Source: Shewanella sp. OMA3-2 (GTDB lineage Bacteria; Pseudomonadota; Gammaproteobacteria; Enterobacterales; Shewanellaceae). Taken from it: a stretch of DNA of 64,000 nt. Below are positions 25,738 through 35,895 of the stretch, piece after piece; the first letter of the stretch is position 1, and each line of letters opens with the position of its first letter. The notes beneath the pieces were generated by a model, which was not told where the DNA came from, ran no database searches, and worked only from the letters and a program-made list of their open reading frames with translations. A program made the translations under genes and the position numbers. The stretch lies in NCBI RefSeq assembly GCF_021513195.1, contig NZ_CP090974.1:694001-758000 (forward strand). Reading direction: 5' to 3'.

Positions 25738-25771
25738 TGCACTACAGTGGCGCGTGCACTATTATGGTGCG
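25738..25771 (+). promoter_or_regulatory. NtrC-type binding sites upstream of glnA
   Basis: TGCACTATTATGGTGCG (25755-25771) matches the NtrC dyad (TGCAC-N7-GTGCA) apart from the last base and closely resembles the sites before ntrB. TGCACTACAGTGGCGCG (25738-25754) is a weaker copy next to it. They lie about 85-120 bases upstream of the sigma-54-type element, a normal enhancer distance. Confidence 0.7.
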
Positions 25772-25855
25772 GTTGGTGGATCTTTTTGGTGCAATCCTTG
25801 GTTTCAAGGAACAACCTAAAACATCAAGCTCATATAAATCATGTGTTTATATATC

Positions 25856-25870
25856 TGGCATGATAATAGC
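25856..25870 (+). promoter_or_regulatory. Candidate sigma-54 promoter of glnA
   Basis: TGGCATGATAATAGC has GG and GC separated by exactly 10 bases, as sigma-54 requires. The -24 part (TGGCAT) is good and the -12 part (TAGC instead of TTGC) is imperfect. The NtrC sites upstream support it. Confidence 0.55.
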
Positions 25871-25992
25871 TAAGTAAATGTCATCATGTGGACATCATTG
25901 TTTTACATCGGTTTAGTAAGTCAATAATACTTGCTAAACAGTAATATTAAATATTAGAAGGGAATACCCTTGACCCTACCGGAGGCTTGAGA

Positions 25993-27402
25993 ATGTCAGT
26001 TGAATCAGTATTAAAGCAACTTCAAGAATTAGAAGTTAAGTTTGTTGACTTACGCTTTACCGACACTAAAGGTAAAGAGCAGCATGTATCTATTCCTACT
26101 CATCAAGTAACTGATGAGTTTTTTGAAGACGGCAAAATGTTTGACGGATCTTCAATTGCAGGCTGGAAAGGTATTAATGAATCAGACATGGTACTAATGC
26201 CTGATCCGTCTACTTTCATGCTAGATCCGTTCACTGAAGAAACAACTGCGCTTATCCGTTGTGACATTTTAGAACCTAGCACAATGACTGGCTATGACCG
26301 TGATCCACGTTCAATCGCTAAAAAAGCCGAAACATATTTAAAGTCTACCGGTCTTGCAGATACTGTATTAGTTGGCCCAGAACCTGAATTTTTCATATTT
26401 GATGATGTTCGTTTTGGTACTGACATGTCAGGTTGTTTTGTTAAAATCGATGCAAAAGAAGCCGCATGGAATTCAGGAAAAGAATATGCTGATGGCAACA
26501 CAGGTCACCGTCCAATGGTTAAAGGTGGTTACTTTCCAGTAGCACCAGTAGACTCTTCACAAGACTTACGTTCAGCAATGTGTTTGATACTTGAAGAAAT
26601 GGGACAGGTTGTTGAAGCGCATCACCACGAAGTGGCGACAGCGGGTCAAAACGAAATTGCAACGCGTTTTAATACGTTGACGAAGAAAGCAGATGAAGTG
26701 CAAATTCTAAAGTATGTTGTTCACAATATGGCGCATGCTTATGGTAAAACAGCAACCTTTATGCCAAAACCTATTGTGGGTGATAACGGCAGTGGTATGC
26801 ACGTACATATGTCGCTAGCTAAAGATGGGGTAAATTTATTTGCTGGTGATAAGTATGCTGGTTTAAGTGAAATGGCACTTTTCTATATTGGTGGCATTAT
26901 CAAACATGCTCGTGCATTGAACGCATTCACTAACCCAAGTACTAACTCTTATAAGCGTCTAGTGCCACATTTTGAAGCGCCGATTATGTTAGCTTACTCT
27001 GCGAGTAATCGCAGTGCCTCTATTCGTATTCCTGTAGTGCCAAGTCCTAAGGGTCGTCGTATCGAAGCGCGTTTCCCTGATCCACATGCAAACCCATATT
27101 TAGGTTTTGCGGCATTATTGATGGCAGGCCTAGATGGTATTCAAAACAAGATCCACCCTGGCGATGCTATGGACAAAGATCTATATGACTTACCTCCTGA
27201 AGAAGCGGCTGAGATCCCACAAGTGGCAACATCTTTAGAAAACGCACTTGAAAACTTACAAGCTGACCATGCGTTTTTAACTAAAGGCGGTGTATTCAGC
27301 GAAGATTTCATCCAGTCTTACATCACATTGAAGACTGCTGAAGCCGAGCGTGTAGCCCGTACGACTCATCCGTTAGAGTTTGAAATGTATTACAGCCTAT
27401 AA
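25993..27402 (+). CDS. glnA: Glutamine synthetase, type I
   Basis: This 469-residue enzyme makes glutamine from glutamate, ammonia and ATP and acts as a dodecamer in the cytoplasm. I use the ATG at 25993, 7 bases after GGAGG; a TTG at 25987 would add two residues. Signature motifs are [17 protein letters not shown] (about 50-66), EPEFFIFD, the ATP-site [17 protein letters not shown], and NRSASIRIP. The adenylylation site Tyr lies in [13 protein letters not shown] near 397, so activity is probably controlled by GlnE. NtrC and sigma-54 elements lie upstream. Confidence 0.97.
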   Translation: MSVESVLKQLQELEVKFVDLRFTDTKGKEQHVSIPTHQVTDEFFEDGKMFDGSSIAGWKGINESDMVLMPDPSTFMLDPFTEETTALIRCDILEPSTMTGYDRDPRSIAKKAETYLKSTGLADTVLVGPEPEFFIFDDVRFGTDMSGCFVKIDAKEAAWNSGKEYADGNTGHRPMVKGGYFPVAPVDSSQDLRSAMCLILEEMGQVVEAHHHEVATAGQNEIATRFNTLTKKADEVQILKYVVHNMAHAYGKTATFMPKPIVGDNGSGMHVHMSLAKDGVNLFAGDKYAGLSEMALFYIGGIIKHARALNAFTNPSTNSYKRLVPHFEAPIMLAYSASNRSASIRIPVVPSPKGRRIEARFPDPHANPYLGFAALLMAGLDGIQNKIHPGDAMDKDLYDLPPEEAAEIPQVATSLENALENLQADHAFLTKGGVFSEDFIQSYITLKTAEAERVARTTHPLEFEMYYSL

Positions 27403-27439
27403 TCTTAATGCGCTAATTTATTAGCAGTTAAGTGATAAT

Positions 27440-27469
27440 AAAGCCTCGCATTGATTGCGGGGCTTTTTC
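27440..27469 (+). terminator. Terminator after glnA
   Basis: AAGCCTCGCA and TGCGGGGCTT pair around a short loop and are followed by TTTCTT. Confidence 0.85.
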
Positions 27470-27855
27470 TTAAGTCATTTTTACAATTATTTACAACCTT
27501 TCTTATTCTGTTTTAATTCATTCTTGGCGAATTTCTGTTGTTAACTCAGCTAACTAGTGTGCGTTAAGATTAGCAAATTTTTTACTCTTAGTTATTGATA
27601 TAATAGAATAATTATTATCCTCGACATTTAAGTGTAATTATTCAGCCAACACCTCTTCGATATGCTGTTTTTTATTGAATAACTTGTGAGCAAGTTATCA
27701 GTAATATCAATCACTTTGTGAACCAGCATTTGCAAGCTAGCTGTTGCAATGGCGTTTTAGATCCGTAAACTTGCGCCGCATAAGTGCCGAGCAATTACTC
27801 TAAAAGTCGTTTGGGGTTAAAGGCAGATGTCAAAACAATAACTAAGAGAATGATA
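27470..27855. other. glnA-fadL intergenic region
   Basis: These 386 AT-rich bases must hold the fadL promoter. I see no convincing promoter, operator or RNA structure. An in-frame extension of fadL back to 27784 has no ribosome site. Confidence 0.4.
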
Positions 27856-29208
27856 ATGAAAAGAACAATAATCACTTTGGCAATATCAGCCATTGTCTTT
27901 GGCACCACTTCACAAGCTCAAGCGGCAGGTTTTCAGTTAGCAGAATACTCATCAACGGGCTTAGGTCGTGCATTTGCCGGTGAAGCGGCAATGGCCGATA
28001 ACGCGTCTGCTCAATCACGTAATCCTGCAATGTTAACTTATTTGAATGGACGTCAGCTGTCAGCGGGTGGCATTTATGTCATGCCTAATATTGACGTGAC
28101 GGGTGATATTGCGATTACTTCACCTCTATTGGGCGCTCAAATTATGCATGTGCCAGCCAGTGCGCACGACGTAGCGGGTAACGCATTTGTGCCTAACTTT
28201 TATTATTCTAACCAGCTAAATGAGCAATGGACTTGGGGATTAACAGTAAACTCAAACTATGGTCTAGCAACTGAAATAGATACCACGCATGCAGCGGCAA
28301 TTTTTGGTAATGAAACAGCGATTACCACTGTAGAATTTAATCCTAATGTTGCTTACAGAATTAATGAGCAATTTTCAGTTGGTGGTGGTCTGCGTGTGGT
28401 TTATGGCGAAGGTAGTATCAGTGCGACGACTCCTGCCTGGGTTGGAGCAATTAAATCTAATCCAGCATTGCCCGCAGCGGTAGCTGCACGTTTACCCGAT
28501 ACCGGTATGACGTTAAAAGCAATGGAAGGTGATGATATTGCTTTGGGTTGGAAATTGGGCGCAAGCTGGCAAATTAACTCTGATCACCGGTTAGGTTTGG
28601 CTTATCATAGTGGTGTTGAACTTGAGTTAGATGGCCATGCATCTGGCTTGCTTTATGATGGTGGTCAAGATTTATCAATTGATGGTTATCTTCCAATTGA
28701 GCTGCCTGCATTTGCAGAATTAGCTTCTTATAATCAGCTTACTGAAAAATTTGCCATGCATGCCAGTATCAATTGGACTCAATGGAGTGTATTTGATCAA
28801 TTAGTGGCATACTTCCCTGGCGAGCAAAAACCAGTTAGTGGCGTTGAATCTGACTTAGTTAAAGACGAGAACTTCAAGGATAACTGGCGTTATGCCCTTG
28901 GAGGTACTTATCAGCTTAATAATGATTGGTTGGTTCGTGCAGGCTTAGCATTAGATAAAACGGCTGTTGAAGATCAATATCGTACGACAACTATTCCAGA
29001 TTCTGACCGTTTATGGTTTAGTATGGGGGCAGGTTATCAAGCCAGTAAAAACCTTACCGTTGATTTTGCGGTAACCTATATTCGTATGTATGGTGATGCG
29101 CCGATTAATGAACAGCAAAATCTAGCAGGATTGGCTTTAGTGAACTTTGATGGCGAGGCAAGTGGTGATGTTTGGCTTGCGGGAGTTCAGTTAAGCTACA
29201 AAATGTAA
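27856..29208 (+). CDS. fadL: FadL-family outer membrane long-chain fatty acid transporter
   Basis: This 450-residue outer membrane beta-barrel lets long-chain fatty acids or other hydrophobic compounds into the periplasm. I chose the ATG at 27856 (MKRTIITLAIS), giving a signal peptide that ends SQAQA; a second ATG two codons earlier is possible. The mature N-terminus AGFQLAEYSSTGLGRAFAGEA and ADNASAQSRNPAML is the FadL hatch signature, and the last residue region (GVQLSYKM) ends as an outer membrane strand. The length is usual for FadL/OmpP1 (about 440-450). Confidence 0.92.
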   Translation: MKRTIITLAISAIVFGTTSQAQAAGFQLAEYSSTGLGRAFAGEAAMADNASAQSRNPAMLTYLNGRQLSAGGIYVMPNIDVTGDIAITSPLLGAQIMHVPASAHDVAGNAFVPNFYYSNQLNEQWTWGLTVNSNYGLATEIDTTHAAAIFGNETAITTVEFNPNVAYRINEQFSVGGGLRVVYGEGSISATTPAWVGAIKSNPALPAAVAARLPDTGMTLKAMEGDDIALGWKLGASWQINSDHRLGLAYHSGVELELDGHASGLLYDGGQDLSIDGYLPIELPAFAELASYNQLTEKFAMHASINWTQWSVFDQLVAYFPGEQKPVSGVESDLVKDENFKDNWRYALGGTYQLNNDWLVRAGLALDKTAVEDQYRTTTIPDSDRLWFSMGAGYQASKNLTVDFAVTYIRMYGDAPINEQQNLAGLALVNFDGEASGDVWLAGVQLSYKM

Positions 29209-29233
29209 TCCGCATTTTTGAGCCGCTTTGTAA

Positions 29234-29258
29234 TAGCCTCGCATTGCGGGGCTTTTTT
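29234..29258 (+). terminator. Terminator after fadL
   Basis: AGCCTCGC and GCGGGGCT pair around ATT and are followed by six T residues. It closely resembles the glnA terminator. Confidence 0.82.
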
Positions 29259-29278
29259 GTGAGAATAAGGAAACGAGA

Positions 29279-29707
29279 ATGATTAAATTTATAATAATCG
29301 CCATAGCCTTGATAGCGAGCTTTTCTATTCAAGCTAATGATAAAAGCCAGCTGGTGAGCCAATTTGTTGAGGCATTTAATTTACGTGACCCAGAGTTGAT
29401 GGGCAAAATGGTGACTAAAGAGGCGTTGTGGTTTGATGTGACACGTGCAGGAATTAATAATCAAACAACCACAAGAGACGAGTTAGTTAAATCAATGAAA
29501 GAGTATTTTTTAGATGCTAATCGAGCGCATTCTCGAGTGATTAAATCGATTGACTCCGGTGACTTTGTCAGCACGGTTGAGCAAGTGACTTGGCAAAAAG
29601 AGGGTAAGTGGGTGTCGAGATGCAGTATCGGCGTATACTTATTTGAGCAACAAAGAATTGCAGCGGTTTGGTATTACAAGGCACATGAATGTGATGCTCA
29701 TCAGTAA
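29279..29707 (+). CDS. Exported SnoaL/NTF2-like protein of unknown function
   Basis: This 142-residue protein has a signal peptide (IKFIIIAIALIASFSIQA) followed by an NTF2-like domain: QFVEAFNLRDPELMGKMVTKEALWFDV is the usual first helix and strand pattern (listed here by its features F-V-E-A-F-N and W-F). The C-terminal strands VSRCSIGVYLFEQQRIAAVWYY complete a cone-like fold. Two Cys residues in the mature part (RCS, HEC) could form a disulfide. It lies between fadL and glpK in the same direction with no overlap. The function is not known. Confidence 0.72.
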   Translation: MIKFIIIAIALIASFSIQANDKSQLVSQFVEAFNLRDPELMGKMVTKEALWFDVTRAGINNQTTTRDELVKSMKEYFLDANRAHSRVIKSIDSGDFVSTVEQVTWQKEGKWVSRCSIGVYLFEQQRIAAVWYYKAHECDAHQ

Positions 29708-29764
29708 GTTGCGGCACATATAAAATTAACGGCTTAGCATTTTAAGTAAATAAGAGAGCGTCAC

Positions 29765-31258
29765 ATGGAAGCCAAAAAATACATTATTGCGTTAGATCAG
29801 GGAACCACCAGTTCTAGAGCGATTGTGTTTGATCATCAAGCAGACATTGTGGCAATTTCACAACGAGAATTTAGTCAGCACTATCCACAGGCTGGTTGGG
29901 TGGAACATGATCCGATGGAGATTTGGTCGTCACAAAGTTCTTCATTAGTGGAAGTGTTAACGCGTGCTGGTATTAGTCGTCATGAGGTTGCCGCTATAGG
30001 CATTACCAATCAACGTGAAACGACGATTATATGGAATAAGCACACCGGAAAACCGATTTATAATGCGATTGTATGGCAGTGTCGACGCAGCCAAAGCATT
30101 TGCCAGCAATTAAAGGCACAAGGCGCAGAAAGTCGTATTCGGCAAAAAACTGGTTTGGTATTAGACCCTTACTTTTCAGCTTCAAAAATTAAGTGGATTT
30201 TAGATAATGTTGAAGGAGCGCGGGCGCAAGCTGAAGCTGGTGATTTGCTATTTGGTACTGTTGATACCTGGCTGGTCTGGAAATTAACCCAAGGCGAAGT
30301 TCATGTCACTGAACCGACTAATGCCTCTAGAACCATGCTTTATAATATTCATACTCAGCAATGGGATGACGAGTTATTAAACCTATTTCAAATACCGCGC
30401 AGTTTATTGCCCGCAGTAAAATCCTCCTGTGAAGTATACGGTCATACTGAATTAGCCGGTGGTCAGGGTATTCCTATAGCAGGGATGGCTGGCGATCAAC
30501 AGTCAGCTTTATTTGGTCAACTTTGCTTAGCGCCGGGCATGGTTAAAAATACCTATGGCACCGGCTGCTTTTTATTGATGAACACAGGTGATAAAGCGGT
30601 TGAATCCAGCCATGGGTTATTAACCACAGTGGCTATTGGCGATAAAGGCCAAGCCTGTTTTGCACTAGAAGGATCAGTTTTTATGGGCGGGGCGGTTATT
30701 CAATGGCTACGTGATGAGCTAGGGCTAATTCAGGATGCCTGCGATACCCAATATTATGCCGATAAAGTGAGTGATACCAATGGTGTTTATGTGGTACCAG
30801 CATTTGTGGGTTTAGGTGCTCCTTACTGGGATGCCGATGCTCGAGGAGCTATTGTCGGATTAACTCGCGGTGTCAATCGGAGTCATATTATTCGCGCTGC
30901 ATTAGAGTCAATTGCTTATCAGTCGCGTGATTTACTTGATGCCATGAGTAAAGATTCTGGCGTGCCACTCACCCAAATTCGTGTTGATGGCGGTGCAGTC
31001 GCTAATGATTTCTTAATGCAATTTCAAGCAGATATAACCGATGTGAGCGTATTAAGACCTAAGGTAGTTGAAACCACTGCTATGGGAGCGGCATTTTTAG
31101 CAGGACTTGCTGTAGGGGTGTGGCAGTCGACGCAAGAATTGCAGTCAATGCTGGCAACTGATCGCATTTTCAGTGCCCAAATGGATAAGGCTACCCGTGA
31201 AACCTTATATCAAGGTTGGATTAATGCGGTGAAGCAGGTGAGCACACAAGAGCCTTAA
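29765..31258 (+). CDS. glpK: Glycerol kinase
   Basis: This 497-residue FGGY-family kinase converts glycerol and ATP to glycerol 3-phosphate in the cytoplasm. Motifs: [15 protein letters not shown] (phosphate site, about 9-23), [24 protein letters not shown] (substrate), [11 protein letters not shown], and the FGGY signature region [31 protein letters not shown] lies in the adenosine site. The length is standard (about 500). No glpF or glpD stands beside it, so it is an isolated glycerol gene here. Confidence 0.96.
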   Translation: MEAKKYIIALDQGTTSSRAIVFDHQADIVAISQREFSQHYPQAGWVEHDPMEIWSSQSSSLVEVLTRAGISRHEVAAIGITNQRETTIIWNKHTGKPIYNAIVWQCRRSQSICQQLKAQGAESRIRQKTGLVLDPYFSASKIKWILDNVEGARAQAEAGDLLFGTVDTWLVWKLTQGEVHVTEPTNASRTMLYNIHTQQWDDELLNLFQIPRSLLPAVKSSCEVYGHTELAGGQGIPIAGMAGDQQSALFGQLCLAPGMVKNTYGTGCFLLMNTGDKAVESSHGLLTTVAIGDKGQACFALEGSVFMGGAVIQWLRDELGLIQDACDTQYYADKVSDTNGVYVVPAFVGLGAPYWDADARGAIVGLTRGVNRSHIIRAALESIAYQSRDLLDAMSKDSGVPLTQIRVDGGAVANDFLMQFQADITDVSVLRPKVVETTAMGAAFLAGLAVGVWQSTQELQSMLATDRIFSAQMDKATRETLYQGWINAVKQVSTQEP

Positions 31259-31321
31259 ACCTATCTAGAAATAAAATGCAGTCAATAAAAAGGTAGCAAA
31301 ATCAAGCCAGTAATAGGCCGT

Positions 31322-31345
31322 ATATCAAGCTTGATATGGTTTTTT
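31322..31345 (+). terminator. 16-bp palindrome after glpK, possible weak terminator
   Basis: ATATCAAGCTTGATAT is a perfect palindrome followed by GGTTTTTTT. The stem is short and AT-rich, so termination is uncertain; an operator is also possible. Confidence 0.4.
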
Positions 31346-31382
31346 TAGCTTACGGTAAAATGACATTAGCAAAATAGTGTCG

Positions 31383-31676
31383 TTATACTTCAAGGTCAAT
31401 ATGCTTGTTTTTATCTTTACTTTTATGCTCAATTACAGGCGCATCATCATCGGTAATATAGTCACCTGTACCTAATACATACTCTAGTTTCGATTTTTGC
31501 TTTGTTTGGGTATGATGCACATGATCGGTATTGGATGAAGGAAGTTCCGCCTGCGGATCGTCATGGCTATCAGGTGTAATTTCACTTGAAACACTGACGC
31601 TATTGACAATGCGCTTGCGCTGGGTAATAAATTGCGCAGGTTTGCTGAGCATGGCATATATGCTGTCTAAACTCAT
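31383..31676 (-). CDS. Small hypothetical hydrophilic protein
   Basis: This 97-residue protein has no signal or membrane segment. It is hydrophilic with acidic and His-containing stretches (DHVHHTQTK, DDDAPVIEHK) and a Lys-rich tail (KSKDKNKH), so much of it is probably disordered. AAGGAGAC lies just upstream of the start on the minus strand, a good ribosome site, which supports it being a real gene. It is convergent with glpK. I do not recognise a family. Confidence 0.6.
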   Translation of the reverse strand: MSLDSIYAMLSKPAQFITQRKRIVNSVSVSSEITPDSHDDPQAELPSSNTDHVHHTQTKQKSKLEYVLGTGDYITDDDAPVIEHKSKDKNKHIDLEV

Positions 31677-32306
31677 GTCGGTCTCCTTTCGTGGCGTGTT
31701 ATTACTGACATCCCCTATATTTCACAATAGGGCTATTGACTACATTTACGTCAAGGTCATCCCCCTCAGCACTGTCAGCGTAAGCTAATATTATTAACTA
31801 CCTTACTATCGGCCAGCGTAGGTTATATTTTAGTCAAATATTCATTTATCCACTGAAATATCTAAAAAGAGACTATGCAAGGGCACAGATCAAATTATGC
31901 TCTGCCTCATTATGTCGCGCTAACCAAGTCCCAGCTTAATTCTCCAGCTCTCCATTAGCATTATTATTATCATTAGCATAAAAAGTAGGCTTTTTCACAC
32001 TGAATAACGACTTATTAACAGTAGATGGATTAAGTTTAATTAAAAATTCGATTAAATATGACGTGTTGCTATGGGAAAATCACATCGATTATGGAGTATT
32101 TAATCTATTAATCATGCGCTATCAGTTCGTTTGTTAACATTAAGTAAGATAAAAGTTGCTGAAATAACCGCCGATATGTATCTGGTTTTATTCATTAACT
32201 CATATTTTTCATGGCTATTATGCGCGTTAACTGTGGTTTTTATTCCTTAGCTAAAAATTCCCTGCTAACCCGCTTGGCGTCTGGATTTAATATATGTTCA
32301 CATCCC
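31677..32306. other. Long non-coding stretch before the division cluster
   Basis: These 630 bases are AT-rich and contain no frame that looks like a gene; a short frame over 31531-31788 is antisense and unconvincing. Possible long leader sequences of the mraZ operon cannot be excluded. I see no terminator or riboswitch. Confidence 0.45.
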
Positions 32307-32336
32307 TTGACAACACTTGTGTTGTATCCCTAAACT
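32307..32336 (+). promoter_or_regulatory. Candidate main promoter of the division/cell wall cluster
   Basis: TTGACA (32307-32312) matches the -35 consensus fully, and TAAACT (32331-32336) at 18 bases is a weak -10. It lies directly before the MraZ repeats, where the E. coli mra promoter is also found. Confidence 0.55.
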
Positions 32337-32344
32337 TAGCATTT

Positions 32345-32370
32345 GTGGGAAGAAGTGGATCATTGTGGAT
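32345..32370 (+). promoter_or_regulatory. MraZ operator repeats
   Basis: Three direct repeats TGGGA, TGGAT and TGGAT (starting at 32346, 32356 and 32366) recur every 10 bases with 5-base spacers. This is the arrangement bound by MraZ upstream of its own operon in E. coli. Confidence 0.75.
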
Positions 32371-32399
32371 CAAATTAAACCAACAAGGACTTTATAAAC

Positions 32400-32858
32400 G
32401 TGTTTCGAGGTGCAAGTGCAATCAATATGGACGCAAAAGGACGGATCGCTATGCCAGCGAGATTCCGCGATGCGTTACGTAATGGGCACGATGGCATGCT
32501 TGTATTGACCGTTGATATTAACTCCCCTTGCTTGTTGATTTATCCGTTGCATGAGTGGGAACTCATGGAAACCAAATTGTTGCTACTTTCTGATATTGAC
32601 CCCACAGAGCGCTCGTTGAAACGCAAATTATTGGGATACGCCCAAGAATGTGAACTAGACAGCCATGGCCGCATTGTTGTGCCGCCGATACTCAGAAGCT
32701 TTGCTAATTTGGATAAAAAAACCATGTTAGTCGGCTTATTAAATAAATTTGAATTATGGGAAGAAGGAGCTTGGCAGCTGCAAATGGAGCAAAACCATGA
32801 GCTGATCAGCAACCAGAATTTGGCCAGCCATCCAAGGTTGAGCCAATTTACCCTGTAA
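32400..32858 (+). CDS. mraZ: Transcriptional regulator MraZ
   Basis: This 152-residue protein starts at GTG (32400), aligned with the family N-terminus (V/M-FRGASAINMDAKGR). It has two AbrB-like SpoVT domains, each with the DxKGR/DxxGR motif (residues 11-15 and about 82-86, DSHGRIVVP), which bind the TGGG-type repeats just upstream. MraZ represses its own operon and forms ring-like oligomers. The length matches E. coli MraZ (152). rsmH follows after 21 bp. Confidence 0.95.
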   Translation: MFRGASAINMDAKGRIAMPARFRDALRNGHDGMLVLTVDINSPCLLIYPLHEWELMETKLLLLSDIDPTERSLKRKLLGYAQECELDSHGRIVVPPILRSFANLDKKTMLVGLLNKFELWEEGAWQLQMEQNHELISNQNLASHPRLSQFTL

Positions 32859-32879
32859 TGTGATGAAAAGAAGACCCAA

Positions 32880-33821
32880 ATGAGTCAAGAGTTTGCTCAC
32901 TTAAGTGTGTTATTAAAAGAGACTGTAGAGGGTCTGAATATTGATCCTAATGGCATCTATATCGATGGCACATTTGGACGTGGCGGACACTCAAGACATG
33001 TACTGAGTCATTTGGGGCCTAATGGCCGTTTAATCGCCATTGACCGAGACCCGCAAGCAATTGAAGCCGCAAAACAGTTTGCTGACGACCCACGTTTTCA
33101 AATTGTACACGGTGGATTTGGCCAGATGGCCGACTACATTGAAGACTTAGGGCTAGTTGGCAAGATTAATGGCGTATTACTGGATTTAGGCGTGTCATCG
33201 CCACAGCTTGATGATGCAGACCGTGGTTTCAGTTTTTTACGTGATGGTCCATTAGATATGCGCATGGACAATAGCCAGGGCGAAACGGCTGCACAATGGA
33301 TTGCCCGTGCTGAAATTGAAGATATGGCGTGGGTATTTAAAACCTATGGTGAAGAAAAGAATGCTCGCCATATTGCGCGCTGTATTGCGGCCGACAGGGA
33401 CGAAAAACCCTTTTTACGAACTAAAGACTTAGCTGAATTGATTGCGCGTATCACTAAAAATAAAGAACGCAACAAGCATCCCGCAACTCGGGTGTTTCAA
33501 GCAATTCGTATTTATATTAACAGCGAGTTAGAACAAATTGACCAAGCATTGGAAGGGTCTTTAAAAGTGTTAGCGCCTGAAGGACGTTTATCTGTCATTA
33601 GCTTTCATTCATTAGAAGATCGCATGGTGAAACGCTTTATTCGTCGTCACAGCCAAGGTGAAAGTGTGCCATATGGTTTACCTATCACGGAAGATGAAAT
33701 AAATAAGTCGCGCAAGCTGAAGCCAATGAGTAAAGCATTAAAACCATCGGATGAAGAGATTGAACAAAACCCTCGCTCACGCAGTTCAGTACTACGTGTT
33801 GCTGAGCGTTTACCGTACTAA
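32880..33821 (+). CDS. rsmH: 16S rRNA (cytosine1402-N4)-methyltransferase RsmH
   Basis: This 313-residue enzyme (formerly MraW) methylates N4 of C1402 in 16S rRNA in the ribosomal P site using S-adenosylmethionine. Conserved motifs: [13 protein letters not shown] at the start, [11 protein letters not shown] (cofactor site, about 29-39), [29 protein letters not shown], and the RNA-binding [19 protein letters not shown] stretch, here [29 protein letters not shown] is near residue 240. The length is standard. ftsL follows after 11 bp. Confidence 0.96.
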   Translation: MSQEFAHLSVLLKETVEGLNIDPNGIYIDGTFGRGGHSRHVLSHLGPNGRLIAIDRDPQAIEAAKQFADDPRFQIVHGGFGQMADYIEDLGLVGKINGVLLDLGVSSPQLDDADRGFSFLRDGPLDMRMDNSQGETAAQWIARAEIEDMAWVFKTYGEEKNARHIARCIAADRDEKPFLRTKDLAELIARITKNKERNKHPATRVFQAIRIYINSELEQIDQALEGSLKVLAPEGRLSVISFHSLEDRMVKRFIRRHSQGESVPYGLPITEDEINKSRKLKPMSKALKPSDEEIEQNPRSRSSVLRVAERLPY

Positions 33822-33832
33822 GGTAGAAGATT

Positions 33833-34147
33833 TTGAGCCAGCCTCCACTTAATCTTCCCCGTATCGTGTTACAGGATATATGGCACCATAAATGGGTGGT
33901 GCTGGCGACACTTATCGTGATGATAAATGCGGTAGCCGTGGTATATACCAGCCATGTGAGTCGCAAGTTGACATCACAATGGGATGAGTTATTACAAGAG
34001 CAAGACCGTCTTGATATTGAGTGGCGAAATTTATTGTTAGAAGAGCAGTCGCAGTCGGAACACAGCCGTGTAACCCGTATTGCAACAAAAGACTTAAACA
34101 TGTCTAGACCACTTCCTAAAGAGGAAGTGGTTATACGGGCGCAGTGA
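33833..34147 (+). CDS. ftsL: Cell division protein FtsL
   Basis: This 104-residue bitopic membrane protein starts at TTG (33833) after AAGGTAGAAG. It has a short cytoplasmic N-terminus, a transmembrane helix (about 22-41, VVLATLIVMINAVAVVY), then a periplasmic coiled coil with heptad Leu (TSQWDELLQEQDRLDIEWRNLLLEE, given by its L/I spacing). FtsL joins FtsB and FtsQ and activates FtsWI. The weak start codon is normal for ftsL and keeps its level low. It overlaps ftsI by 4 bases (GTGA). Confidence 0.9.
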   Translation: MSQPPLNLPRIVLQDIWHHKWVVLATLIVMINAVAVVYTSHVSRKLTSQWDELLQEQDRLDIEWRNLLLEEQSQSEHSRVTRIATKDLNMSRPLPKEEVVIRAQ

Positions 34148-35895
34148 GCATAGGGAATATGTCCAGACAAGCAAAGCGTAAACAAAATCCTGAACTTATT
34201 CCATGGCGTCTATACGTTGTGGTGGGGTTTGTCATGCTGCTATTTGTCAGTTTGATTGCTCGCGCAGCTTATATCCAAATCATTGAGCCGGATAAACTGC
34301 GTCACGAAAGTGATATGCGTACGCTACGAACGACCAGTAACCAGGTACAACGAGGCCTAATTACCGACCGACATGGCGATATGCTTGCGGTCAGCGTACC
34401 TGTTCGTGCTGTGTGGGCCGATCCTAAACATGCACACGATCAAAAAGCCTTTGTTGATATGCGTCGTTGGCAGGCATTAGCCGATGTACTGCAAGAGCCT
34501 GTTGATAAACTGGTACAAAAAGTTAAACGTGATCCCACCAAGCGATTTGTCTATTTAAAACGCCAAGTAACCCCAGCTGTTGCAGACTATATTGAGCAAT
34601 TAAAGATTGGCGGTATTTACCTTAAATCTGAATCACGTCGTTATTATCCTGCTGGCGAAATAGCTGCCCAGCTAATTGGTATTACTAATATTGATGATGT
34701 TGGCATTGAAGGTATTGAAAATACTTACAATACTTGGTTAACAGGGACACCTTCAAAACAAAAAGTGCGTAAATCTCGTGACGGTAGCGTGGTTGAGCGT
34801 CTTGATATGGTGCAAGAGGGTGAAAACTCTAATGATATCGTCTTGAGTATTGACCAACGTATACAACAATTGGCTTATCGAGAATTAAAGCGGGCTACAG
34901 AAACCTATCAAGCGACTTCAGGTTCGGTGGTGGTGATTGATGTGCTTACTGGTGAAGTGTTAGCCATGGTCAATACTCCATCATATAACCCAAATGCTCG
35001 AGATAACTTGCAGGCGCACAGAATGCGTAATCGTGCGCTAACCGATACTTTTGAGCCAGGCTCTACCGTGAAACCTTTTGTGGTGGCTGCGGCTTTAGAG
35101 GCAGGAACAATCAAAACAAATGATCTGATCCCGACCTCACCAGGTTGGATGCGGATCGGTGGCCGTCAGGTACGTGATTCAAATAATTATGGCGATATGT
35201 CGCTGGCAAAAATACTGGTTAAATCATCCAACGTAGGTATCAGTAAGTTAGCTTTATCTATGCCGGTTCAACAACTGCTGGGTACTTATCAATCTATGGG
35301 GCTGGGTAACTATTCCGGTATTAATTTAACCGGTGAAAGTGCTGGCTTAATTCATGATCGCCGCCGTTGGTCTGATTTTGAGCGTGCCACGTTATCTTTT
35401 GGTTATGGCTTTACCGCCACACCACTACAACTTGCTCGCATGTACGCCACCCTAGGCAGCGGTGGAGTATTGTTTCCGGTCTCTATTTTAAAGTTAAAAG
35501 AGCCACCTAAAGGCCAGCAAGTATTATCAGAACAAGTGGCTAAAGATGTGATGCAAATGTTGGTAGGCGTGACGGAAACCGGCGGCACAGCGACTAAAGC
35601 GCATATTGATGGTTATCCTATCGCGGGTAAAACCGGCACCAGCCGTAAAGCGGTAGCTGGAGGGTATGGTGACGATTATGTTGCCATTTTTGCCGGTGTC
35701 GCGCCTGTGCATACTCCTAGGTTGGCTATATCTGTGGTTATTAATGAGCCCAAAGGGGATAAGTATTATGGCGGAGATGTCGCCGGCCCCGCCTTTGCCA
35801 AGATAATGTCAGGGGCTTTGCAAATGCTCAATGTTGAACCCATTTCCGAGCGTGAAGCAATAAAGCTTGCGGCTGCGCCAAGGAGCGCGGGATGA
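34144..35895 (+). CDS. ftsI: Peptidoglycan transpeptidase FtsI (PBP3)
   Basis: This 583-residue division-specific penicillin-binding protein crosslinks septal peptidoglycan. The start is GTG at 34144, overlapping the ftsL stop; an ATG at 34159 would remove five residues. A transmembrane helix spans about 23-45. The pedestal domain follows, with [13 protein letters not shown]. The transpeptidase domain has S307 in PGSTVKPF (SxxK), SSN in VKSSNVG and KTG in AGKTGTSRK. Mature-chain processing sites are not visible. It overlaps murE by 4 bases (ATGA). Confidence 0.96.
   Translation: MSIGNMSRQAKRKQNPELIPWRLYVVVGFVMLLFVSLIARAAYIQIIEPDKLRHESDMRTLRTTSNQVQRGLITDRHGDMLAVSVPVRAVWADPKHAHDQKAFVDMRRWQALADVLQEPVDKLVQKVKRDPTKRFVYLKRQVTPAVADYIEQLKIGGIYLKSESRRYYPAGEIAAQLIGITNIDDVGIEGIENTYNTWLTGTPSKQKVRKSRDGSVVERLDMVQEGENSNDIVLSIDQRIQQLAYRELKRATETYQATSGSVVVIDVLTGEVLAMVNTPSYNPNARDNLQAHRMRNRALTDTFEPGSTVKPFVVAAALEAGTIKTNDLIPTSPGWMRIGGRQVRDSNNYGDMSLAKILVKSSNVGISKLALSMPVQQLLGTYQSMGLGNYSGINLTGESAGLIHDRRRWSDFERATLSFGYGFTATPLQLARMYATLGSGGVLFPVSILKLKEPPKGQQVLSEQVAKDVMQMLVGVTETGGTATKAHIDGYPIAGKTGTSRKAVAGGYGDDYVAIFAGVAPVHTPRLAISVVINEPKGDKYYGGDVAGPAFAKIMSGALQMLNVEPISEREAIKLAAAPRSAG

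Larger units (their letters stand above)
25433..25992. other. typA-glnA divergent intergenic region
   Basis: This 560-base region carries the glnA control sequences: NtrC-type sites near 25738-25771 and a sigma-54-type element at 25856-25870. TTGACA at 25732 overlaps the first site but has no good -10. An early T/A-rich part (25560-25680) shows nothing further. Confidence 0.5.
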
